Translations under genes and position numbers: made by a program
Part shown: positions 16,161 through 23,360 of the stretch, piece after piece
Numbering within the stretch: position 1 is the first letter of the stretch
How the letters are laid out: each line of letters begins with the position of its first letter
Notes under the pieces: model-generated
What the model saw: only the letters and a program-made list of their open reading frames with translations
Told to the model about the DNA's origin: nothing
Databases searched by the model: none
Source: Acidobacteriota bacterium
Lineage (GTDB): Bacteria; Acidobacteriota; Terriglobia; 20CM-2-55-15
Assembly (NCBI GenBank): GCA_003223875.1
Contig: QHWY01000106.1
Coordinates: 1-56,406, forward strand
DNA: 56,406 bases
Direction of reading: 5' to 3'

Positions 16161-16946
16161 ATGGGTATGTGGCAATTTAGAATTTTCCCCGCTATATCCA
16201 TGTTGCTGCTCGGTGCGTTGCCGGTACTCGCGCAGCATGAGTACACGGAATCTGAAATTGAGGCCGGCAAGGCGCAGTACGCGATCAATTGCGTTCGATG
16301 TCATGGGCCTGACGGCGACAACATCACCAACGCCGACATCGGGCACGGAAAATCCCGTCGAGCAACGACGGATGCTGAGTTTGTCGCCTTAATCCGCGAA
16401 GGAATCTCTGGAACCAGGATGGTCGCGTTCCCCAATATCAATGAGCAGAATGCGCAAACCATCGTGGCTTATCTTCGATCGATGGCATCAACGGCCAATG
16501 CTGCCGCGAGCCTGCCTCCAGGCGATGTGGCTCGGGGCAAGACTATCTTCGAAGGCAAAGGCGGGTGCCGAACCTGCCATCGCGTCGGCGATCAAGGGTC
16601 GCGCACCGGACCGGATCTCAGCCAGATCGGTGCGCAGCGGCGGGTTGTGGAACTCCACCGGTCGATACTCGAACCGGATGCTGAGATTATTCCAGCCAAT
16701 CGGTTCTTACGAATCGTCACTAAAGACGGCTCCGCACTAACAGGCAAGCTGTTAAATCAAGATTCGTTTACGGTTCAGATTCTCGATGTTAAGGACGAGA
16801 AGCTAAAATCGTTTTCGAAATCCAATTTGCGTGAGTACACGTTTGTTAGCAATTCACCGATGCCATCCTACAAAGACAAGCTGAGCACGCAGGAGCTGTC
16901 GGATCTGATCAGCTACCTCGCTTCGCTGAAAGGGCAGGCCAACTAA
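16161..16946 (+). CDS. Dihaem cytochrome c
   Basis: A 261-residue periplasmic cytochrome with a signal peptide (residues 1-24, ending LAQ). There are two haem motifs, CVRCH at residues 45-49 and CRTCH near residue 137, so two class I domains joined by a short linker. The second domain has an extension (FTVQILDVKDEKLKSFSKSNLREY) seen in haem-binding domains of large dehydrogenases. A TGGGAGGG ribosome-binding site precedes it. Its TAA stop overlaps the ATG of the PQQ dehydrogenase, so it is very likely that enzyme's electron acceptor. Confidence 0.9.
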   Translation: MGMWQFRIFPAISMLLLGALPVLAQHEYTESEIEAGKAQYAINCVRCHGPDGDNITNADIGHGKSRRATTDAEFVALIREGISGTRMVAFPNINEQNAQTIVAYLRSMASTANAAASLPPGDVARGKTIFEGKGGCRTCHRVGDQGSRTGPDLSQIGAQRRVVELHRSILEPDAEIIPANRFLRIVTKDGSALTGKLLNQDSFTVQILDVKDEKLKSFSKSNLREYTFVSNSPMPSYKDKLSTQELSDLISYLASLKGQAN

Positions 16947-18592
16947 TGAGACGCATCAATCTTCGTCACATGCTGTTTGTCGTTCTGACCGCTACCGGCT
17001 CGTTGTACGCACAGGTTTCCAACGACCGCATACTTCGCGCTGCCCAGGAGCCGCAGAACTGGTTGACGCATCACGGCAATTACAACAGCCAGCGTTACAG
17101 CACGCTCTCGCAAATCGCGCCCGATAATGTGAAGAACCTGGAACTGCAGTGGCTCTTCCAGGCTCGATCGCTGGAGAAATTTGAAGCAACTCCTCTTGTC
17201 GTAGACGGCATTATATATACCGTCCAGGCGCCCAACGATATTGTCGCTCTCGATGCAGCGACAGGGCGCCTCTTCTGGACTTACTCGCATACTCCCGATC
17301 CAGCCGCCCGCCCATGCTGCGGACGCGTGAATCGCGGCCTTGCGATCCTCGGCGACACGCTATTCATGGCAACCATCGATGCTCGACTGATCGCTGTTGA
17401 TGCAAAGAGCGGCCGGCCCTTGTGGGATGTCGCTGTTGCAAAGCCGGAGTCGGGTTACGCGATGACGCTTGCTCCCCTGGTCGTGAAAGACAAAGTCATT
17501 GTTGGAACCGCCGGCGGCGAATATGGCATCCGCGGCTTCCTTGCAGCTTATGACGCCAAGACGGGTAAAGAAGTTTGGCGCTTCTACACAATTCCTGGTC
17601 CCGGCGAACCGGGACACGAAACCTGGCCGTCGCAGAACAACGCGTGGGAACACGGCGGCGCTTCGGTTTGGGTTACCGGTTCCTACGATCCGGACCTGAA
17701 CCTCACCTATTGGGGTATTGGAAATCCAGGGCCGGACTGGAATGGCGACGAACGCAATGGCGACAATCTGTATAGCTGCTCGGTGGTCGCGCTCGACGCC
17801 GATACGGGCAAGCTGAAGTGGTACTACCAATTCTCTCCTCACGACGAGTTCGACTACGACTCGACGCAAGTTCCCGTACTCGCGGATATGCAGTGGAAGG
17901 GCAGCCCGCGCAAAGTCATGCTTTGGGCGAATCGCAATGGCTTCTTCTACGTGCTCGATCGCGCAACCGGACAGTTTCTGCTTGGTAAACCTTTTGTCGA
18001 AGTGAACTGGGCAAGCGGCTTCGATGAGAAGGGGCGCCCCCAGAGAGTTCCAGGCATGGTGCCTACTGCACAAGGCACATCGATCTTGCCCGGAAACCAG
18101 GGCGGCACGAATTGGTATAACCCCTCCTATAGTCCGAAGACAGGACTGTTTTACATTCCGACCTGGGCGAATTACTCGAGTCTGTACGTGAAGCAACCCG
18201 AGGACTACGTCGAAGGAAGACCATTTCGTGGCGGCACGCCGCGGCCGACGACGCCGAATGGCATTCGGAGCACGGTGAACAATTACGCGAAGGAAGATGA
18301 AGGTTATGGTGCAATCCGCGCCATTGACCCGCATACCGGTGAAATGAAATGGCAGTTCAAAATGACGGATGTCACCGACGCGGGCGTGCTGACGACTGCA
18401 TCGAATCTGCTGTTCAGCGGAGGCCGTGAGGGTTACTTCTACGCGCTCGATGCGCGTGACGGAAAGCTGCTCTGGAAGTTTCCTGTTGGCGGCCGCGTCG
18501 TGGCCGGACCAATGACTTTTTCAACAGCCGGGCGGCAGTATGTTTCCATAGCAGCCGGGAATTCGCTGTTCACGTTCGCCCTGAAACAATAA
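16946..18592 (+). CDS. PQQ-dependent alcohol-type dehydrogenase
   Basis: A 548-residue periplasmic quinoprotein with signal peptide (residues 1-23). It has the eight-bladed propeller repeats (ALDAATGRLFW, AYDAKTGKEVWRF, ALDADTGKLKWYYQ) and the vicinal Cys-Cys pair PCCGRVNRG near residue 116, characteristic of methanol/ethanol dehydrogenases. The metal/PQQ region GPDWNGDERNGDNLYS and the HDEFDYDSTQVPVL segment with the catalytic Asp are present. It has no haem domain of its own. The start overlaps the cytochrome stop (TAATG), indicating coupled translation. The alcohol or aldehyde substrate is unknown. Confidence 0.92.
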   Translation: MRRINLRHMLFVVLTATGSLYAQVSNDRILRAAQEPQNWLTHHGNYNSQRYSTLSQIAPDNVKNLELQWLFQARSLEKFEATPLVVDGIIYTVQAPNDIVALDAATGRLFWTYSHTPDPAARPCCGRVNRGLAILGDTLFMATIDARLIAVDAKSGRPLWDVAVAKPESGYAMTLAPLVVKDKVIVGTAGGEYGIRGFLAAYDAKTGKEVWRFYTIPGPGEPGHETWPSQNNAWEHGGASVWVTGSYDPDLNLTYWGIGNPGPDWNGDERNGDNLYSCSVVALDADTGKLKWYYQFSPHDEFDYDSTQVPVLADMQWKGSPRKVMLWANRNGFFYVLDRATGQFLLGKPFVEVNWASGFDEKGRPQRVPGMVPTAQGTSILPGNQGGTNWYNPSYSPKTGLFYIPTWANYSSLYVKQPEDYVEGRPFRGGTPRPTTPNGIRSTVNNYAKEDEGYGAIRAIDPHTGEMKWQFKMTDVTDAGVLTTASNLLFSGGREGYFYALDARDGKLLWKFPVGGRVVAGPMTFSTAGRQYVSIAAGNSLFTFALKQ

Positions 18593-18606
18593 CGTGGATA
18601 CGTCCG

Positions 18607-19818
18607 ATGCCCATTGGGACAGCGTTTCACGATCGGACCTTCACGCTCTGTGAGAGCCTGAACTACCGCGAGTGGTCGGGATATTACGCCGTCAGCGCGT
18701 ATGAAACTCATCACCAACACGAATATAACGCAATACGGAATTCGGTCGCGCTAATCGACGTCTCTCCTCTTTTCAAGTACCGCATTACAGGGCATGACGC
18801 GACACGGCTCGTTGATCGTGTCGTCACGCGGGACATGCGAAAAGTTTCCGTAGGGCAAGTGATCTACACGCCATGGTGCGACGAAAGAGGAAAAGTCATC
18901 GATGACGGAACGGTCTCTCGCCTGGGTAAGAACACGTATCGTTGGACGGCGGCGGATCCCAACCTGCGATGGTTTCATCAAAACGCACAGGGCATGGACG
19001 TTCAGATCCGAGATATTTCCGAAAAGGTCGCAGCACTTGCGCTTCAAGGTCCGATGTCAGGAAGATTACTCCAGACGATTGTCGAGGGCGCCGACATTGC
19101 GAACCTCAAATACTTCCACGTCACAAAGGGAACCATCTCCGGAGTGCGCGTCGATATTTCACGCACCGGCTACACAGGAGATCTGGGTTACGAACTCTGG
19201 ATGCCGTGGAAGGAAGGCGTTAGAGTTTGGGACCGTCTCATGACCGCGGGCCGAATATTTGATATTCACGCTGCCGGCATGCTGGCGCTCGATGTCGTTC
19301 GGATTGAAGCCGGACTTCTTCTCATCGATATCGATTTCAACAGCAGTAAGAAGGCGATGACCGAAGCCCAAAAATACTCGCCATTCGAGCTCGGCCTCGG
19401 ACGCCTGGTCCATCTCGACAAGTCCCGCTTCGTCGGCCAGGATGCTCTGATACGGGAACAGAAAGAGGGACACAGCCGGGAGATCGCCGGAATCGAAGTG
19501 GACTGGCCCAGTGTTGAACGGCTCTATGACGAACTTGGTCTGCCGGCCTCGATACCCGCTGTTGCTTCGCGGGTCGCGGTACCGATGTACAAGAATGGTA
19601 TTCAGATCGGTAAAGCAACCTCGACGACGTGGTCTCCCACTCTGAAGAAACTGATCGCCCTAGCAACGTTGAAGCGGGACTACGCCAAGCCCGGAACCAT
19701 CGTGGAAATGGAAATCACCGTTGAAGCCGTGCGTCATCGCGTTCCAGCCACCGTTGTAAAGACTCCGTTTTTCAATCCCAAGCGAAAGACAGGCATGAAT
19801 TCGGGGTCAGACGGGTGA
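18607..19818 (+). CDS. GcvT-like aminomethyltransferase / demethylase family protein
   Basis: A 403-residue cytoplasmic tetrahydrofolate-binding protein of the GcvT family. The N-terminus places substrate-side residues in YYAVSAYETHHQHEYNAIRN; the typical folate region includes SRTGYTGDLGYELWMP near residue 185 and a FVGQDALI motif near residue 278. The substrate is not deducible; demethylation of a methylated amine or ether is usual. The gene follows the PQQ dehydrogenase by 14 bp. The last six codons (NSGSDG) and the stop come from the end of the RAYT element that follows, so the native C-terminus has been replaced. Confidence 0.82.
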   Translation: MPIGTAFHDRTFTLCESLNYREWSGYYAVSAYETHHQHEYNAIRNSVALIDVSPLFKYRITGHDATRLVDRVVTRDMRKVSVGQVIYTPWCDERGKVIDDGTVSRLGKNTYRWTAADPNLRWFHQNAQGMDVQIRDISEKVAALALQGPMSGRLLQTIVEGADIANLKYFHVTKGTISGVRVDISRTGYTGDLGYELWMPWKEGVRVWDRLMTAGRIFDIHAAGMLALDVVRIEAGLLLIDIDFNSSKKAMTEAQKYSPFELGLGRLVHLDKSRFVGQDALIREQKEGHSREIAGIEVDWPSVERLYDELGLPASIPAVASRVAVPMYKNGIQIGKATSTTWSPTLKKLIALATLKRDYAKPGTIVEMEITVEAVRHRVPATVVKTPFFNPKRKTGMNSGSDG

Positions 19819-20405
19819 ATTCCCTATTTATGACAAATCATGTTCACCTCGTCGTGGTTCCAATGCACCAACACAGTATCTCTAAGACGTTGCACGATGC
19901 ACACACGGAGTACTCCACATATTTCAATGCGAAGTACGGTTTCGTAGGACATGTTTGGCAGGGCCGCGCCGACATTTCTCTCATGGACGAAACCTATATG
20001 TGGAATGCCGTGCGTTACGTGGAACGGAATCCAGTTCGGGCCGGGATTGTGCAACGCGCTGAAGACTATCCCTGGTCCAGCGCCGTCGCGCACTGCCAGT
20101 TTAGAGACGATAACCTTCTTTCGGATGATTTTCCGCCGCCCGGAGCCATCAAAAATTGGGCCGAATGGTTAAGGATCGATCATTCCGAGGAGGATAAAAG
20201 AACAATTCGCGCGCATCTCTCTACCGGCAGACCCTGGTGCACTCCTGAGGTGCTTGAAAAACTGGAAGAACTAACGAGACGCAGGCTTAGGCCCCGACAA
20301 CCAGGTCGCCGCAAGAAAATTCGGGCTGAGACAGAGTGAATTCCCTATTTCCATTGACCACTTCCTTTCTCGGAAATAGGGAATTCACCCGTCTGACCCC
20401 GAATT
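19798..20405 (+). mobile_element. RAYT/REP element
   Basis: A 608-bp unit bounded by 32-bp inverted arms (AATTCGGGGTCAGACGG... at 19798-19829 and its complement at 20374-20405). At the right end the inner arm GAATTCCCTATTT recurs (20338-20350), forming a hairpin with the right arm. It carries one transposase gene. The left arm provides the stop for the GcvT-like gene, and the right arm provides the stop for the convergent permease gene. Confidence 0.85.
19815..20339 (+). CDS. REP-associated tyrosine transposase, N-terminally truncated
   Basis: Y1/HUH-family transposase. The metal-binding HUH motif is NHVHLVV near residues 8-14 and the catalytic Tyr lies in the helix around TEYSTYFNAKYG; the GHVWQGR and YVERNPVRAGIV blocks are classic for RAYTs. 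Family members have about 60 residues before the HUH motif; here these are missing, replaced by the repeat arm. A GTG at 19815 overlaps the preceding TGA as GTGA; ATG 19830 (MTNHVH) is the alternative. Loss of the first strands probably makes it inactive, though the rest is intact (about 170 residues). Confidence 0.85.
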   Translation: MNSLFMTNHVHLVVVPMHQHSISKTLHDAHTEYSTYFNAKYGFVGHVWQGRADISLMDETYMWNAVRYVERNPVRAGIVQRAEDYPWSSAVAHCQFRDDNLLSDDFPPPGAIKNWAEWLRIDHSEEDKRTIRAHLSTGRPWCTPEVLEKLEELTRRRLRPRQPGRRKKIRAETE

Positions 20406-21782
20406 TCTCCTGCCAATCCAGTAGATGACGGCGCCAATACCTACCATGAGCCCGCTCGAACCGAGCAGTTTCACGACCGCAAAGAACTTGTTGGGTTCCT
20501 CGGCTGGAGGGACGCAGGCCAGAACACTCGAAATGATTGTGGTAATCAACCCAAGGATGGCGAGCAGAAACGCAACCGGTTTTCCGCCGGGAATGCGCAT
20601 CACGTCAGGCCCGGCGGGCTCTCCTTGCAAGCGGATCACAGAAGAGAACATGTACAAGAACGGCAGAAAGTAAGAGATCACGCCCATGCCGACAAGAAAA
20701 TCGTAAGCGCCTCGCACCGACGTTCCGGCTTGGCCCAAAAAGATGAAGATTCCCGCAAGCGCTGCCTGAACTGCCATTGCCACATACGGCGTATTCCACC
20801 TGGGATGCACGCGCCCGAATGCCGCCGGTAAAAATTTGTCGACACCGGCGACGAACGGCAACCGCGCAGAGGCCGCAAAATATGCGCTGACAGCGCCGAC
20901 GCTGCTCAGGGTCACCAGAAGCGCGACCCAAGGTGCAACTCCCTCCAATCCTATCCGGCTGCCTACCCTGCTGATCGCCTGCATGAAACCCTGCAGGCCC
21001 GTGACGTCTTCCGCCGGCAAAGCGATGAGTACGCTGGTGGTCGCCGCCAAATAAATAAAAGTGATGATCACTCCGGCCACCAGAAGCGCACGTGGGATGT
21101 TACGGCGGGCATTTCGAATCTCGCTGCCCATTGTCGATGCGGCTTCCACGCCTCCAAACGCGAATGCGACGGTGGACCAGAAAAAGACATTTTTCAAATC
21201 CAGTGCTGGAAGGACCGTCGATCGTTCAATGACCGTCGCCGAACCGAATCGCGACCACGCCACCGAACCCATGACGATGAGCATCGTGGCCGGCACCCAG
21301 GTTCCGATCGCGCCGAGATTGTGAAGCCACTTTCCGATATCCAAACCAACAAGATTCAACACGAATCCAAGCGCAAGGCCGAGGATAGCCGTCGCGATGA
21401 AATACAGATTGTTATTGGAAAGGTGCTGCCATCGGTCACCTCCGATGAATAAGGCGTTGCCGGCCGCAAAATACAAGACGCCGGGGTAGTACGGCAGATT
21501 GGCTGTCCAGTACATCCAGCCTGTCATGAAACCTGCGAACTCTCCGAAGGCTTTCTTGCTCCACACATAAATGCCTCCCTCTTCTGGATATCGCGATGAG
21601 AGTTCCAGTACACAAAAGGTCAGGGGAACGAAATACGTGACACAGCCGACGATCCAGATGACGATTGAGCTGGGCCCGGCTGCAGCCGCTGTGGCAATCC
21701 ATCGAAGGCTCAGGGCGGTGACCAGATAGAACAAAACGAGGTCGCCCAGACCCATCGCTTTTCGAAGATGCGCATCGTCCAT
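20385..21782 (-). CDS. APC-superfamily amino-acid/polyamine permease
   Basis: A 465-residue inner-membrane transporter with about 12 hydrophobic helices. The N-terminal GLGDLVLFYLVTALSLRWI with unwound-helix glycine region, ELSSRYPEEGGIYVWSKKAFGE near residue 62-83 and FAFGGVEAASTMGSEIRN near residue 208 are hallmark APC segments. It probably exchanges or imports an amino acid or amine by proton symport; the substrate is unknown. The C-terminus ends RRNSGSDG; NSGSDG and the stop are encoded by the REP arm, exactly as on the gene at the other side. It is divergent from a cytosine deaminase gene 35 bp away. Confidence 0.9.
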   Translation of the reverse strand: MDDAHLRKAMGLGDLVLFYLVTALSLRWIATAAAAGPSSIVIWIVGCVTYFVPLTFCVLELSSRYPEEGGIYVWSKKAFGEFAGFMTGWMYWTANLPYYPGVLYFAAGNALFIGGDRWQHLSNNNLYFIATAILGLALGFVLNLVGLDIGKWLHNLGAIGTWVPATMLIVMGSVAWSRFGSATVIERSTVLPALDLKNVFFWSTVAFAFGGVEAASTMGSEIRNARRNIPRALLVAGVIITFIYLAATTSVLIALPAEDVTGLQGFMQAISRVGSRIGLEGVAPWVALLVTLSSVGAVSAYFAASARLPFVAGVDKFLPAAFGRVHPRWNTPYVAMAVQAALAGIFIFLGQAGTSVRGAYDFLVGMGVISYFLPFLYMFSSVIRLQGEPAGPDVMRIPGGKPVAFLLAILGLITTIISSVLACVPPAEEPNKFFAVVKLLGSSGLMVGIGAVIYWIGRRNSGSDG

Positions 21783-21817
21783 AGCGCCGTAATTGTAGCC
21801 TCGTTAAAATTCTTTTT

Positions 21818-22258
21818 ATGGATGAATTCATGAAAGCGGCGATCGAGGAGGCAGAGACTGGAGTGCGTGAAGGCGGGATTCCAATCGGCTCAGTGCTCGT
21901 TCATCGCACGCGCATCATCGGGCGTGGGCATAACCGGCGGATTCAGAAGAACAGCGTGATCCTGCACGGAGAGATGGATGCGCTCGAAAATGCCGGCAGG
22001 CAGCCGGCTTCAGTTTATCGGGAGTGCGTGATCTATACAACGCTTTCGCCGTGTGCCATGTGCTCCGGCGCCATACTTCTCTATGGAATTCCAAAGCTGG
22101 TGATTGGAGAGAATCAAGCGTTTCGCGGTGAGGAAGATCTTCTCCGGTCGCACGGAGTCTTGGTCGAAGTCGTTCAGGACCCGGCCTGCATTCGAATGAT
22201 GAGCAATTTTATCCGTGCAAATCCAAAGCTCTGGAACGAAGACATCGGCGAGATCTAA
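21818..22258 (+). CDS. Cytosine deaminase of the fungal (Fcy1) type
   Basis: A 146-residue zinc enzyme converting cytosine to uracil. The zinc and proton-transfer motif HGE is at residues 50-52 (HGEMDALENAGR) and PCAMC at 78-82 supplies Cys79 and Cys82. GRGHNRRIQKNS and the C-terminal FIRANPKLWNEDIGE closely resemble yeast Fcy1, whose tail reads in the same way. This family is distinct from bacterial CodA (amidohydrolase fold) and from TadA. It is next to, and divergent from, an APC permease that could import a related substrate; this link is an inference. The stop overlaps a convergent small gene. Confidence 0.85.
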   Translation: MDEFMKAAIEEAETGVREGGIPIGSVLVHRTRIIGRGHNRRIQKNSVILHGEMDALENAGRQPASVYRECVIYTTLSPCAMCSGAILLYGIPKLVIGENQAFRGEEDLLRSHGVLVEVVQDPACIRMMSNFIRANPKLWNEDIGEI

Positions 22259-22560
22259 TTCGCGGAATAAGCCATACCCTGGCGTAGAGTTTGTTCGCTC
22301 ACAAGAAAGCGCAACCGGAGTTTTCCTTCATCCGTGTCGCTGTCGAGGACGGCGTCGAATTGCTGGCCGCTGAATCCGCCCACAACTTTCCACTCATAAT
22401 TGGTATACAAGATACCTTCGAATCCATTACCCGAGACTTCCGTACGTTCTTCACCATTGAGATAGAGTAATGTCGCCTTGGCGACGAGGTCCAACTTGTC
22501 TTCGTTGCTGATGAGGGAATTTCCCATGAGAAACGTGAATCCCCAACGGATGCCGGTCAT
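22255..22560 (-). CDS. Hypothetical protein downstream of truA
   Basis: A 101-residue protein whose ATG overlaps the truA stop (ATGA type, 22557-22560), indicating coupled translation. Composition suggests a small beta-sandwich: LYLNGEERTEVSGNG, ILYTNYEWKVVGGF, KLRLRFLVSEQTLRQGM. No signal peptide, membrane segment or catalytic motif is clear. I do not recognise the family. The coupling and normal codon use make it likely real. A later start at MGNSLISNED is possible. Confidence 0.5.
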   Translation of the reverse strand: MTGIRWGFTFLMGNSLISNEDKLDLVAKATLLYLNGEERTEVSGNGFEGILYTNYEWKVVGGFSGQQFDAVLDSDTDEGKLRLRFLVSEQTLRQGMAYSAN

Positions 22561-23318
22561 CGACCACCATTGTACCGGATTTCCTCGAGGAATAGCCCTG
22601 ACGCGGGAGCCGTCCAGGCGGCGACATCGAATTTTTCATCACAGCGCCCATCGAGCAACTGCCGGAACTTCTCGGTCGTGATTTCGTGTTTTCCCACTTT
22701 CACCAAGGTTCCGACGATTCGGCGGACCATCCGCCAAAGGAAGTGCGATCCCGCAATCCGGAATTGAATGATGTCTTCTTCCGTTTCGAGAGTGGCACCT
22801 TCGATCTCGACGATCGTGGACTCGCCCGGGCGCGAGGGGTCCGAAGCGCGGAAGCAAATAAAATCACGCCGGCCGGCAAGCATCGCCGCCGCTTTGGACA
22901 TTTGCTCGGTATCCAGCTCGTCTTTGACCCACCATACGTGTCGCTTGATGAATGCCTGCTTTCGCCGGGAAATTTGATACAGGTAGACGCGCGCTAGAGC
23001 ATCGTGGCGAGCGTGGAAATTTCGAGGCGCGCGCTTGATGTCGAGAATCGCAATGTCGGCCGGCAACAGATCATTGAAACGGCGTTTGATCAGGTGCGGT
23101 GTCTGCCCCGCCCCGGAATCCACTTTCATGTGCATGACCTGTCCCAGCGCGTGCACTCCGGCATCGGTTCGTCCTGCGCCCTGCATATCGATGTCGCCCG
23201 CAAATATCTGCTCTGCCGCCTTTTGAATCTCGCCCATGATCGTGCGGGCATTCTTCTGCGCTTGCCAGCCGCTGTAGCGAGTGCCGTCGTATTCCAAGGT
23301 GATCTTGAAAGTCGTCAT
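22557..23318 (-). CDS. truA: tRNA pseudouridine(38-40) synthase
   Basis: TruA isomerises U38-U40 in the anticodon arm of many tRNAs. It starts MTTFKITLEYDGTRYSGWQAQ, the family N-terminus, and has the catalytic Asp in GAGRTDAGVHA near residue 52. The RNFHARHDALARVYLYQI and FLWRMVRRIVGTLVKVG blocks are intact. Length 253 residues is normal. The start is 23318. It forms an operon with the small downstream gene. Confidence 0.95.
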   Translation of the reverse strand: MTTFKITLEYDGTRYSGWQAQKNARTIMGEIQKAAEQIFAGDIDMQGAGRTDAGVHALGQVMHMKVDSGAGQTPHLIKRRFNDLLPADIAILDIKRAPRNFHARHDALARVYLYQISRRKQAFIKRHVWWVKDELDTEQMSKAAAMLAGRRDFICFRASDPSRPGESTIVEIEGATLETEEDIIQFRIAGSHFLWRMVRRIVGTLVKVGKHEITTEKFRQLLDGRCDEKFDVAAWTAPASGLFLEEIRYNGGR

Positions 23319-23360
23319 GATGTGAGCGTCTTAAACGTGTTATAAAAACCCATTCCTATT

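Noticed and set aside
22255-22258. Overlap of the cytosine deaminase stop with the small convergent gene
   Set aside because: A 4-bp tail-to-tail overlap is ordinary and not evidence of a fusion or frameshift.
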